NCBI GenBank assembly: GCA_002375205.1
Contig: DFLL01000003.1
Span: forward strand, 1-13,471
Reading direction: 5' to 3'
DNA from: Caryophanales bacterium UBA3620
GTDB taxonomy: Bacteria > Bacillota_I > Bacilli_A > RF39 > UBA660
DNA: 13,471 bases
Under the pieces are notes generated by a model. That model was not told the DNA's origin. It saw only the letters and a list, made by a program, of their open reading frames with translations, and did no database searches. A program made the position numbers and the translations under genes. Below, one piece after another: positions 6,761-13,471 of the stretch (position 1 is the first letter of the stretch; each line of letters begins with the position of its first letter).

Positions 6761-6773
6761 AGGTACGTATTAA

Positions 6774-6802
6774 ATTATACCAAAATAAAAATAAATATTC
6801 AA
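6774..6802 (-). promoter_or_regulatory. Promoter of tRNA-Cys
   Basis: On minus: TTGAAT (6797-6802), a 17-base spacer, and TATAAT (6774-6779), 13 bases before the tRNA 5' end. A plus-strand TATAAT at 6803-6808 abuts it and may serve the rluB-type gene, but has no recognisable -35. Confidence 0.7.
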
Positions 6803-6849
6803 TATAATTTATGATAAAAAATAAAAAAAATGATAAATAGAGGTGTTTT

Positions 6850-7575
6850 ATGGAAAGATTACAAAAAAGAATAGCAAGCGTCGGATATTGTTCGAGAAGA
6901 AAAGCCGAAGAATTAATAACTAAAGGATTAGTCGAAGTAAATGGTGAAATAGTTACCAAACTAGGAACGACAGTTAAACCCGGAGATGTAATATCAGTTG
7001 AAGGAAATATCCTAGATAACAGCAAAGCATATGAATATTATCTCCTTAATAAACCCAAAGGCTATGTAACCACTACTAGTGATGAAAAAGGAAGGAATAC
7101 CGTTATCGATTTAATCGAAACCGATTCAAGAATATATCCCGTAGGAAGACTTGATTATGATACAACAGGAGCCCTAATACTTACTAACGATGGAGAACTT
7201 GCTAATTTACTTATGAATCCAAAGTCTGAAGTAGATAAAAAATATATTGTAAAAGCAAAAGGAATGGTAACAATTAGTGATATTCAAAAATTAAGAAAAG
7301 GTGTTTTAATAGATGGTGTATTAACAAAAAGGGCAAAAGTTAAACTAAAATCAGTCGATAAAAAGAAAGAAACTTCTATTGTCGAAATAACTATCCATGA
7401 AGGAAAGAATCATCAAGTAAAGAAAATGTTCGAAAGTTTAGGATATAAAGTGGTAAAACTAAGAAGAGAAGAATATGCCTTTTTAAATTTAAAAGGACTT
7501 ATGCCAGGAGAATACCGAGAACTATCCATAAAAGAAGTAAAAATACTATATAGTTTATGTAAAAAGAATAGATAG
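6850..7575 (+). CDS. rluB: RsuA/RluB-family 23S (or 16S) rRNA pseudouridine synthase
   Basis: 241 residues; isomerises a specific uridine in ribosomal RNA to pseudouridine. An N-terminal S4 RNA-binding domain occupies about residues 1-60 (RLQKRIASVGYCSRRKAEELI, then GLVEVNG). The catalytic domain opens with LLNKPKGYVTT and carries the family motif GRLDYDTTGALILTNDG at about 99-115, with Asp102 as the catalytic aspartate. HEGKNHQVKKMFESLGYKVVKLRRE is the other conserved signature of this family. The ATG at 6850 has AGAGGTG a few bases upstream. The length and S4-first architecture fit Firmicute RluB, but RsuA, RluE and RluF share these motifs, so the exact target site is inferred. It stands as its own unit between divergent tRNA-Cys and a terminator that contains its stop codon. 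Confidence 0.92.
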   Translation: MERLQKRIASVGYCSRRKAEELITKGLVEVNGEIVTKLGTTVKPGDVISVEGNILDNSKAYEYYLLNKPKGYVTTTSDEKGRNTVIDLIETDSRIYPVGRLDYDTTGALILTNDGELANLLMNPKSEVDKKYIVKAKGMVTISDIQKLRKGVLIDGVLTKRAKVKLKSVDKKKETSIVEITIHEGKNHQVKKMFESLGYKVVKLRREEYAFLNLKGLMPGEYRELSIKEVKILYSLCKKNR

Positions 7576-7600
7576 ACATTTGACAGTCATCTATTTTTTT
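7568..7600 (+). terminator. Intrinsic terminator of the rluB-type gene
   Basis: The stem ATAGATAGAC/GTCATCTAT (7568-7577 with 7586-7594) has one bulged A and an eight-base loop, and is followed by a run of T. The stop codon (7573-7575) is in the 5' arm, and the loop contains TTGACA. Confidence 0.82.
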
Positions 7601-7608
7601 GATAAAAT
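7580..7608 (+). promoter_or_regulatory. Promoter of the transglutaminase-like gene, embedded in the rluB terminator
   Basis: A perfect TTGACA (7580-7585) lies in the loop of the preceding terminator. The 3' arm and T-run form an exact 17-base spacer to TAAAAT (7603-7608). The predicted start near 7615 leaves a leader of about 18 bases that contains GGAGGGG. Confidence 0.72.
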
Positions 7609-7632
7609 AGTACACTTGTATGGAGGGGTATT

Positions 7633-9183
7633 ATGGAATTAATAATTAAAGAGAGCCAAAATATTGGATTATCAATAAATAAAGACATTTATTTTAATAT
7701 TACCAAGTATGAATATTTAAAAAGCATCAATACCAAAGAAAAAATGTTTGAATGGTTGATTTACAATGATACAATGTTTTCAGCATTATATAGATTCTCT
7801 AAAGAAGAACTGAATGTGATATATTTATATGTAACAAATAAAATATCGTTCGATATATTAAAAAACAGACTATGCAATATTAACATTATTAACTATAATA
7901 TTCTACTAAATAGAATAAATAATTACTCAAAAAAGTATAATAGTTTAATCAATAAGACAATTACCAAAATAACAATAGTATGTAATAAACAAAATCTGCT
8001 AAAGATTTTATCATTAGATTTAAATAAAAAAAACATAACATTAGAAAATGATGATATTACATTTAAAGATTTTTATGATCTACTAACTGGAATTGACTTA
8101 AAAAAATATGATGATTTAGGAGTTAAAATTAAAATAGTGGAAAGTTCTAAACCAATAACATTATCAAGATTATATAATATAGTCTCAATTACTAAAGCCG
8201 TAGCAGAAAAAATAGATGGAATGAATTTGTCAAATTTTGAAAAAATAATATATATTTATGACATTGTAAAAGAAAAAATATATAAAAAAGATAAGAATAA
8301 TTCATGGGTATGTAGAGACATTGATGATGTTATACTTGGCGACTTTATAGTGTGTATGGGATATTCTAGAAGAATAAATGTTCAAAGTAGCTTTCACAAT
8401 ATTGAAAGTATAATGTTATGTTCAAAACAAGAAAATCATGCCATAAATCTAATATATATAAAAGATGAAAAATATAATATCGACGGCTTTCTTACTTTTG
8501 ATGCTACTAATGACAGTAGAAAAAATGAGGAAGATAAAGACTATTTAAATAATTATAATTATTTTGGCAACAATGTAGGTAGTACTAATAAAAAAATGTC
8601 AATTGAGGAATTACAAGAAATTAATGTTCCGTTGGATGAACTTTCAAAAAAATTTAAAAATTATAATACTGATGATGAGCTAAAGTATATAAATGTAATT
8701 GAGGAACTATTTAGAATGAGTGGAAACAATAATCATGAAGAACTTGTAAATAAAATTATTTTTTATGATCATTTAAGTAGCAAAGAAAAAAGAGAATTAC
8801 AAAAAGAGTATAAAGAACTAATCAATAAGTTATTTAATACATCTATAGATATGAGTACTTTTATAAGAGCACTATATAATACGAGAAGAATAGAATATTA
8901 TATTGATATGATTCCTGAAATAAATATTGATAATATTAGAGATTCATCAGTTAATTGGAAAATGTTTCATACTAATGAAGAACTTGGAGAAGATAAAATA
9001 AAAAGATTTTTATTTCGTTTGGGTGCAAATTTGTATTTGGATGAAAAAGAAGAGAAATTAATATCATCTTCTCTTAAAGATAACCCAAGTACTGAAAGAG
9101 ATATATTAAATATGAGACTTGTAAAAGTATTAAAAAGAAGTCTCAATATAAAGAGTGATAATAATCCAAATATCCATTCTTAA
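7633..9183 (+). CDS. Transglutaminase-like (papain-fold) protein, orphan
   Basis: 516 residues, with GGAGGGG ending four bases before the ATG. The central region looks like a transglutaminase-like cysteine enzyme core: helix FEKIIYIYDIVKEKIY, then Cys241 in GDFIVCMGYS, His269 in ENHAINLIYI, and Asp290 in FLTFDATND, giving a Cys-His-Asp order. Bacterial members of this fold act as peptidases, amidases or cross-linkers. Flanking regions (about 1-200 and 320-516) are helical, charged and unrecognised. There is no signal peptide or membrane helix, so it should be cytosolic, unlike many secreted bacterial transglutaminase-like proteins. It has its own promoter, overlapping the rluB terminator. No neighbour indicates a substrate. 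Activity is inferred from the triad motifs alone; a non-catalytic role cannot be excluded. Confidence 0.72.
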   Translation: MELIIKESQNIGLSINKDIYFNITKYEYLKSINTKEKMFEWLIYNDTMFSALYRFSKEELNVIYLYVTNKISFDILKNRLCNINIINYNILLNRINNYSKKYNSLINKTITKITIVCNKQNLLKILSLDLNKKNITLENDDITFKDFYDLLTGIDLKKYDDLGVKIKIVESSKPITLSRLYNIVSITKAVAEKIDGMNLSNFEKIIYIYDIVKEKIYKKDKNNSWVCRDIDDVILGDFIVCMGYSRRINVQSSFHNIESIMLCSKQENHAINLIYIKDEKYNIDGFLTFDATNDSRKNEEDKDYLNNYNYFGNNVGSTNKKMSIEELQEINVPLDELSKKFKNYNTDDELKYINVIEELFRMSGNNNHEELVNKIIFYDHLSSKEKRELQKEYKELINKLFNTSIDMSTFIRALYNTRRIEYYIDMIPEINIDNIRDSSVNWKMFHTNEELGEDKIKRFLFRLGANLYLDEKEEKLISSSLKDNPSTERDILNMRLVKVLKRSLNIKSDNNPNIHS

Positions 9184-9213
9184 CTTAAGTAAATATTTTG
9201 ACTAGTACCAGAG

Positions 9214-9254
9214 TTCTTCAAAAGATATTCTTTTGAAGAGCCACCAAAGGTGGT
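9214..9254 (+). other. Two adjacent hairpins downstream of the transglutaminase-like gene
   Basis: Hairpin one has an 11-base perfect stem (TCTTCAAAAGA at 9215-9225 with 9229-9239) and a three-base TAT loop. Hairpin two starts immediately after: CCACC (9241-9245), loop AAA, GGTGG (9249-9253). Six A residues follow rather than T, so neither is a standard intrinsic terminator on plus. They lie 31 bases past the stop codon and just before the ileS promoter. They could be an mRNA 3' end or a binding site; function unknown. Confidence 0.5.
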
Positions 9255-9263
9255 AAAAAACAA

Positions 9264-9292
9264 TTGACAACAATAAAAAAATAGCATATAAT
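9264..9292 (+). promoter_or_regulatory. Perfect-consensus promoter of the T-box-ileS unit
   Basis: TTGACA (9264-9269), a 17-base spacer and TATAAT (9287-9292). Transcription should start near 9299, giving a leader of roughly 240 bases before ileS. Confidence 0.88.
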
Positions 9293-9298
9293 ATGTTT

Positions 9299-9520
9299 AG
9301 TTTAAAACAAACGAAAGAGACGGTATATTATATATTTTATAGAGAGTCTATGGTTGGTGTAAATAGATAAAGAAGTAATATATAGATCACTCTTGATGTG
9401 TTTTTCTAAAAAATAGTATTAGGAAAAACCGGGAATAACCCGTTATCAAATAAAGTGCACTTATGTGAAATAGGGTGGTACCACGGCTATTGTCGCCCCT
9501 ATAACATAGGTGCTTTTTAT
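9299..9520 (+). promoter_or_regulatory. T-box riboswitch, isoleucine-specific, controlling ileS
   Basis: The leader senses uncharged tRNA-Ile and opens ileS when isoleucine is limiting. Visible parts: the stem I base with AGAGAG and the GGTTGGTG element (9352-9359); an AGAAGTA bulge element; the specifier loop TAGATCACTCT with specifier codon ATC at 9386-9388 followed by a purine; and the T-box core AGGGTGGTACCACGGC (9472-9487), whose GGTACC-type bulge pairs with the tRNA acceptor end. The terminator pairs GCACTTATGT (9457-9466) with ACATAGGTGC (9504-9513), plus ATAGGG with CCCTAT further in, and ends in TTTTT (9514-9518). The ATC specifier agrees with the downstream gene. The 3' end is set at the terminator; the 5' end is inferred from the promoter. 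Confidence 0.94.
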
Positions 9521-9542
9521 TTAGAAAAAGGAGGAAAAAATA

Positions 9543-12500
9543 ATGGAAAAATTTGAAGAACTTTCTAAAGAGAAAGTAAGTGAGGTAGAAAGAAAAATAC
9601 TAGATAAATGGTTAGATGAAGATATCCTAAATAAAACAATTGATAATAGAAAAAATAGTGAAAACTTTGTCTTCTATGACGGACCTGCTACTGCTAATGG
9701 TATGCCAGGACTACATCACATGGTAGGTAAATTTATTAAAGATGCCTTCTGTAAGTATAAGACGATGAAAGGATATAAAGTACTAAGAAAAGTAGGATGG
9801 GATACCCATGGCTTACCAGTAGAAGTACAAGTCGAAAAAGAACTAGGTTTCACAGATAAAAATGATATCGAAAAATACGGTATCAAAGAGTTCAACCAAA
9901 AATGTCGCGAAGCCGTATGGAAAAATGAAGAAGCCTTTTCTAATCTAACAAATAAAATGGGTCAGTTTATCGATCTAAAAAATAGATATATCACTTATGA
10001 TAATAATTATATTGAAACAGAGTGGTGGATACTAAAAAAATTCTTTGATGAAGGATTATTCTATGAAGGACATAAAATATTACCATTTTGCACTAGATGT
10101 GGAACAGGATTATCAAGTCATGAAGTAGCTCAAGGCTATGAAGAAATATCCGTAGATACCGTAATCGTACCATTCAAAGTAAAGGGTATTGATGAATACT
10201 TTCTAGTATGGACTACTACTCCTTGGACACTTATATCAAATGTTGCTCTATGTGTAAATCCTAATGAAGACTACGTCAAAGTAGAAAGCATGGGATATAA
10301 ATTCATTCTCGCTAAAGCCCTTGCTTCAAAAGTACTAGGAGAAGACTACACTATTTTAGAAGAATACAAAGGAAAAGACTTAGAATACATAGAATATGAA
10401 CAATTAATACCAAGTTTAAAAGTAGACAAAAAAGGCTTCTACGTAACATGTGATACCTATGTAACAATGGAAGATGGAACAGGTATCGTGCATATCGCTC
10501 CTGCATTCGGACAAGATGACTATAATGTCGGAAAGAAATATAATTTACCATACCTAAACCCAGTAGGAGAAGATGGTTGCTACAAAGAAGGATTATGGAA
10601 AGGAATGTATGTTTTTGATGCTGACATCGAAGTAATTAAATACCTAAAAGAAAATGATAAATTATTCAAGAAACAAAAAATGAATCATAATTATCCACAT
10701 TGTTGGAGATGCCATACACCACTTTTATATTATGCTAAACCAAGCTACTATCTAGAAATAACCAAACTAAAAGACAAATTAATTGAAGAAAATAACAAAG
10801 TAGAGTGGTATCCAACATTTGTCGGAGAAAAAAGATTTGGTAACTGGCTAGAAAATCTAAACGATTGGGCAATAAGTCGAAAAAGATATTGGGGAACCCC
10901 ACTACCACTATGGACTTGTGCGTGCGGTCACCAAATAATGATTGGATCAAGAGAAGAATTAGTTGAGAAGGCTATTGAAGAAATCGACACCACTATTGAT
11001 TTACATAAACCATACGTTGATGATGTTCATATTAAATGTCCAAAATGCGGTAAAACAATGAATAGAACACCAGATGTAATCGATTGCTGGTTCGATTCAG
11101 GAGCTATGCCATTTGCACAATATCATTATCCATTTGAAAATAAAGATTTATGGGAAAGCCAATATCCCGCTGACTTTATCGCTGAAGGAATTGATCAAAC
11201 AAGAGGATGGTTCTATTCATTACTAGTACTTGGAGTATTTGTAACTGGTAAGTCTCCTTATAAGAGAGTATTAGTAAATGAATTATTACTCGATAAAAAT
11301 GGCCAAAAAATGCATAAATCAAGAGGAAATGCTATCGAACCATTTAGTATCATGAAAGAGTATGGCGCAGATACCGTAAGATGGTATTTACCATATGTAT
11401 CACCTACATGGACTCCTATTAAATTTGATGAAGAAGGATTAAAAGAAGTACATTCAAAATTCTTTAATCCATTAAAGAATAGTTATAATTTCTTTGCAAT
11501 ATATGCTAATGCCGATAAAATAAACGATATAAATACATGTAAGGTAGACTATAAAGATAGAGAAGAAATCGATAAATGGCTTCTATCAAAATATAATAAT
11601 TTAGTTAAAAATGCAACTGAAGGCTATGAAGAATATGATTTAAATAAAGTCGTAAAACTAGTTACCGAATTTGTAAGCGAAGATTTATCAAACTGGTATA
11701 TAAGAAGAAATAGAAAAAGATTCTGGGAAAGTGAAATGACTACTTCTAAAAAGAGCGTCTATATAACAACATATGAAGTATTAGAAGGATTATCTAAGAT
11801 AATTGCTCCAATAGCAAGCTTTACTGCCGAAGAAATATATACCAAATTAACCGGTAAAGAATCCGTTCATCTAGCAGACTTCCCAGTATGCAATAATGAC
11901 TTAATCGATAAAAAGATCGAAGAAAAAATGGACTTAGTAAGAGATTTAATAAGTATCGGAAGAAATGTTAGAGAAGAAAACAAAATAAAGGTTAGACAAC
12001 CAATTAGTGAGATTCTTTTAGATAAAAGAAATGAAAAAGTAATAGATAACTTAACAGATCTAATCAAAGAAGAACTAAATGTAAAAGAAGTAGTCTTTGC
12101 AAATAACTTATCTGAATATATGAACTTTACCGTAAAACCAAATTTCAAAGAAGTAGGTAAAATATTCGGTAAGAATATCAAAGAATTCTCAGATAAATTA
12201 TTAGAACTAACTAATGAAGATATCTCTCTTCTAGAAGAAGGAAAAACGATCGATATGACTATCGAAAATACAAAGTATGAAGTAGATCTAAATATGGTCG
12301 ATATCAGAATATCATCTAAAGAAGGATTTGCAACCGGTATGGATGGAAACAAATTTGTCATCCTAAATACCACTCTTACTAAGGAATTATTAAATGAAGG
12401 CTTAGCTAGAGAAACAATATCTAAAGTTCAACAACTAAGAAAGAATCTAGACTTTAATATAACTGATAGAATTAACATGTATATCGATGCTTCAGAAGAA

Positions 12501-12644
12501 TATAAAGAAAATATCAAAGATTATCTAGGTATGATTAAAGACGAAACACTAACAATTAATGTCTTCGATAAAGATAATATTTCTGATAAAGTAAACATAA
12601 ATGATTATGAAGTAGGTTTCGAACTAGAAGTAGTTAATAAATAA
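9543..12644 (+). CDS. ileS: Isoleucyl-tRNA synthetase, eukaryote-like type 2 (IleRS2) with GXHH signature
   Basis: 1033 residues; charges tRNA-Ile in the cytosol. AAGGAGG lies just before the ATG, downstream of the isoleucine T-box. The length and several blocks (PATANGMPGLHHMVGKFIKD, RKVGWDTHGLPVEVQVEKELG) are those of the type 2 (eukaryote-like) IleRS rather than the roughly 920-residue bacterial type 1. The first ATP-binding signature is GLHH (56-59), an exchange of the usual HIGH. The second is KMHKS (589-593) in KMHKSRGNAIEP. The editing domain is present (WTTTPWTLISN; GTGIVHIAPAFGQDD). A CxCG...CPKCG pair around residues 459-502 looks zinc-binding, followed by DVIDCWFDSGAMPFA. The C-terminal half holds the anticodon-binding helices and the long tail typical of type 2. 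Family knowledge links type 2 enzymes to low mupirocin sensitivity and the GXHH variant to very high resistance; resistance here is inference. Confidence 0.97.
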   Translation: MEKFEELSKEKVSEVERKILDKWLDEDILNKTIDNRKNSENFVFYDGPATANGMPGLHHMVGKFIKDAFCKYKTMKGYKVLRKVGWDTHGLPVEVQVEKELGFTDKNDIEKYGIKEFNQKCREAVWKNEEAFSNLTNKMGQFIDLKNRYITYDNNYIETEWWILKKFFDEGLFYEGHKILPFCTRCGTGLSSHEVAQGYEEISVDTVIVPFKVKGIDEYFLVWTTTPWTLISNVALCVNPNEDYVKVESMGYKFILAKALASKVLGEDYTILEEYKGKDLEYIEYEQLIPSLKVDKKGFYVTCDTYVTMEDGTGIVHIAPAFGQDDYNVGKKYNLPYLNPVGEDGCYKEGLWKGMYVFDADIEVIKYLKENDKLFKKQKMNHNYPHCWRCHTPLLYYAKPSYYLEITKLKDKLIEENNKVEWYPTFVGEKRFGNWLENLNDWAISRKRYWGTPLPLWTCACGHQIMIGSREELVEKAIEEIDTTIDLHKPYVDDVHIKCPKCGKTMNRTPDVIDCWFDSGAMPFAQYHYPFENKDLWESQYPADFIAEGIDQTRGWFYSLLVLGVFVTGKSPYKRVLVNELLLDKNGQKMHKSRGNAIEPFSIMKEYGADTVRWYLPYVSPTWTPIKFDEEGLKEVHSKFFNPLKNSYNFFAIYANADKINDINTCKVDYKDREEIDKWLLSKYNNLVKNATEGYEEYDLNKVVKLVTEFVSEDLSNWYIRRNRKRFWESEMTTSKKSVYITTYEVLEGLSKIIAPIASFTAEEIYTKLTGKESVHLADFPVCNNDLIDKKIEEKMDLVRDLISIGRNVREENKIKVRQPISEILLDKRNEKVIDNLTDLIKEELNVKEVVFANNLSEYMNFTVKPNFKEVGKIFGKNIKEFSDKLLELTNEDISLLEEGKTIDMTIENTKYEVDLNMVDIRISSKEGFATGMDGNKFVILNTTLTKELLNEGLARETISKVQQLRKNLDFNITDRINMYIDASEEYKENIKDYLGMIKDETLTINVFDKDNISDKVNINDYEVGFELEVVNK

Positions 12645-12650
12645 TTATAT

Positions 12651-12685
12651 AAAAAAAGAATCATTTTAAATGAATGATTCTTTTT
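12651..12685. terminator. Bidirectional terminator between ileS and the convergent operon
   Basis: The stem AGAATCATT/AATGATTCT (12657-12665 with 12673-12681) has a seven-base loop, with an A-run before and a T-run after, so it serves both ileS and the minus-strand pair. Confidence 0.87.
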
Positions 12686-12687
12686 AT

Positions 12688-12930
12688 CTATTTATCAATT
12701 TCATTTAATGATTCTTTTAAAAATAAAGGCAATAATTTTGTAATAAGAACTTTATCATCAATTTCAACAAGTTCTTCATTAACACTATCTTCATAACAAA
12801 ATTTAATATTACTATTATCATTTTTATCAAGTAAATAATAATATATTAAACCATTATAATTAACTTTACTAACAACAACGTATTCATTATCATCATCCAA
12901 AGTTAAAACATCTTTAATATTAATTATCAT
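12688..12930 (-). CDS. Small acidic DUF1292-like protein
   Basis: 80 residues, strongly acidic, without a membrane segment. It reads as an initial strand (IINIKDVLTLDDDNEYVVVSKVNYNGLIYYYLLDKND) followed by strand and helix (IKFCYEDSVNEELVEIDD, then KLLPLFLKES). This order, a D-rich turn, EYVVV, Y-YYLL and E/D-rich strands, resembles the small DUF1292 family of Firmicutes, whose function is unknown; the match is by eye only. The start codon overlaps the stop of the upstream gene as ATGA (12927-12930), with AGGGG about nine bases before it inside that gene. The two genes therefore form an operon with likely coupled translation. Confidence 0.68.
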   Translation of the reverse strand: MIINIKDVLTLDDDNEYVVVSKVNYNGLIYYYLLDKNDNSNIKFCYEDSVNEELVEIDDKVLITKLLPLFLKESLNEIDK

Positions 12931-13370
12931 CTATGTTTACCCCTTGTCTTAACTTCTTCAAAAGCATACTTATCATCTAAATCAAGCATCGCTAAATCCA
13001 TATTTATGTCCTCTATTTTACTCTCAAACATTGTTTTTTTACATATCGAAATAATTGAATAAGTTAATTCCTTTACTGTACTCCATAAACAACCATACTT
13101 AGCAATTATAAATACCCCATAAGAAAGAGCCTTCAATATATCTAATATAATTACTCTAGTTGCATTGGAATATTTTTGTGCTAAATCTATAGATGGTAAG
13201 AGAGTATCTTTAAAAATGGCATTAGAAGAAAGAACAATAATAGCGGATACTCCAGTATAAAAAACGCGTTGTGAAATTTCTTTTTTCTCGCTTTCTATCA
13301 TTTCCATATATAAATCTCTTTTCTCAATTTTATAACGCTTTATAGCATCATTATTTTGATTATTTTCCAC
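12927..13370 (-). CDS. Two-helix membrane protein, unknown function
   Basis: 147 residues. A charged, probably coiled N-terminus (about 9-34, KRYKIEKRDLYMEMIESEKKE) leads into a hydrophobic segment at about 36-53. A second segment lies at about 73-93, followed by an amphipathic helical region. The C-terminus is acidic then basic (IEDINMDLAMLDLDDKYAFEE, KTRGKHR). No family is recognised. The start is GTG at 13370, with GGAGGG about nine bases upstream; no ATG is better placed. A strong promoter lies at 13404-13432. It is the first gene of a two-gene operon with the DUF1292-like gene, overlapping it by four bases. Likely in the cytoplasmic membrane; no function is given. Confidence 0.62.
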   Translation of the reverse strand: MENNQNNDAIKRYKIEKRDLYMEMIESEKKEISQRVFYTGVSAIIVLSSNAIFKDTLLPSIDLAQKYSNATRVIILDILKALSYGVFIIAKYGCLWSTVKELTYSIISICKKTMFESKIEDINMDLAMLDLDDKYAFEEVKTRGKHR

Positions 13371-13403
13371 AATAAATCACCCTCCACTTGAAAGATGCAA
13401 TAT

Positions 13404-13432
13404 ATAATAGCACAGTTGTTTGTTTTTGTCAA
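13404..13432 (-). promoter_or_regulatory. Promoter of the two-gene minus-strand operon
   Basis: On minus: a perfect TTGACA (13427-13432), a 17-base spacer, and TATTAT (13404-13409). The predicted start is about 20 bases before the GTG start codon. The remaining 39 bases to the window end hold no gene that I can support. Confidence 0.76.
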
Positions 13433-13471
13433 ATCTCTTCTCTGGGAGATGGTGTAAAATAGTTTTGGGAT

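Noticed and set aside
6803..6808. TATAAT that could be the -10 of the rluB-type gene
   Set aside because: No recognisable -35 or extended TG lies at the right distance, and it abuts the tRNA-Cys -35, so it is mentioned there but not listed as a promoter.
6717..7025. Minus-strand open frame of 102 codons
   Set aside because: It overlaps the start of the rluB-type gene and the tRNA-Cys gene, and its last residues are translated tRNA sequence.
11867..12373. Minus-strand open frame of 168 codons
   Set aside because: It lies wholly inside ileS on the opposite strand, has serine/leucine-rich shadow composition and no ribosome site. The other antisense frames inside leuS, ileS and the GH31-like gene are shadows of the same kind.
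13433..13471. Plus-strand ATCTC...GAGAT hairpin and TAAAAT near the window end
   Set aside because: The stem is short, and no -35 at a valid spacing or downstream gene is visible before the window ends.
1..13471. CRISPR array, insertion sequence, prophage or defence island
   Set aside because: No direct-repeat array, transposase, integrase, terminal inverted repeats or known defence gene is visible.

Overview
The window is AT-rich (roughly 70-75% A+T by eye) and densely packed. It looks like the chromosome of a low-GC Bacilli/RF39-type or other mollicute-like Firmicute. The evidence is: near-exclusive AGA for arginine, strong GGAGG ribosome sites, textbook TTGACA-17-TATAAT promoters, a T-box riboswitch, CCA ends encoded in all three tRNA genes, and intrinsic terminators everywhere. 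TGA ends at least two reading frames and tryptophan is TGG in the enzymes inspected, so the genetic code looks standard (code 11) rather than mycoplasma-type. The lineage is inferred from these traits and not proven.

Layout. Positions 1-267 hold the C-terminal end of a TLDc-like protein that enters from the left. It converges on a small minus-strand membrane protein (281-553). A tRNA-Arg(TCT) gene with its own promoter and terminator follows. A glycoside hydrolase family 31-type protein (861-3131) has lost key active-site residues. It shares a two-way terminator with an unrecognised minus-strand gene (3157-3654), whose promoter spacer is an ATT triplet repeat. Next comes an overlapping pair: a small membrane protein and leuS (3771-6522). 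A tRNA island follows, with tRNA-Gln(CTG) on plus and tRNA-Cys(GCA) on minus converging on one palindromic terminator. Then come an RluB-type pseudouridine synthase (6850-7575), an orphan transglutaminase-like protein (7633-9183), two back-to-back hairpins, and an isoleucine T-box leader controlling ileS (9543-12644). The right end is a two-gene minus-strand operon (12688-13370): a DUF1292-like acidic protein and a two-helix membrane protein.

How it works together. The functional core is translation: LeuRS, IleRS, three tRNAs and an rRNA pseudouridine synthase. IleRS is the eukaryote-like type 2 enzyme with a GLHH signature instead of HIGH, which predicts strong intrinsic mupirocin resistance. 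LeuRS has KMGKR in place of KMSKS.

No phage, transposon, CRISPR array or defence island is visible. The most unusual structural signal is regulatory. In three places the -35 box of the next gene lies inside the terminator hairpin of the previous one, always 17 bp from its -10 box, so the terminator arm and U-tract double as promoter spacer.
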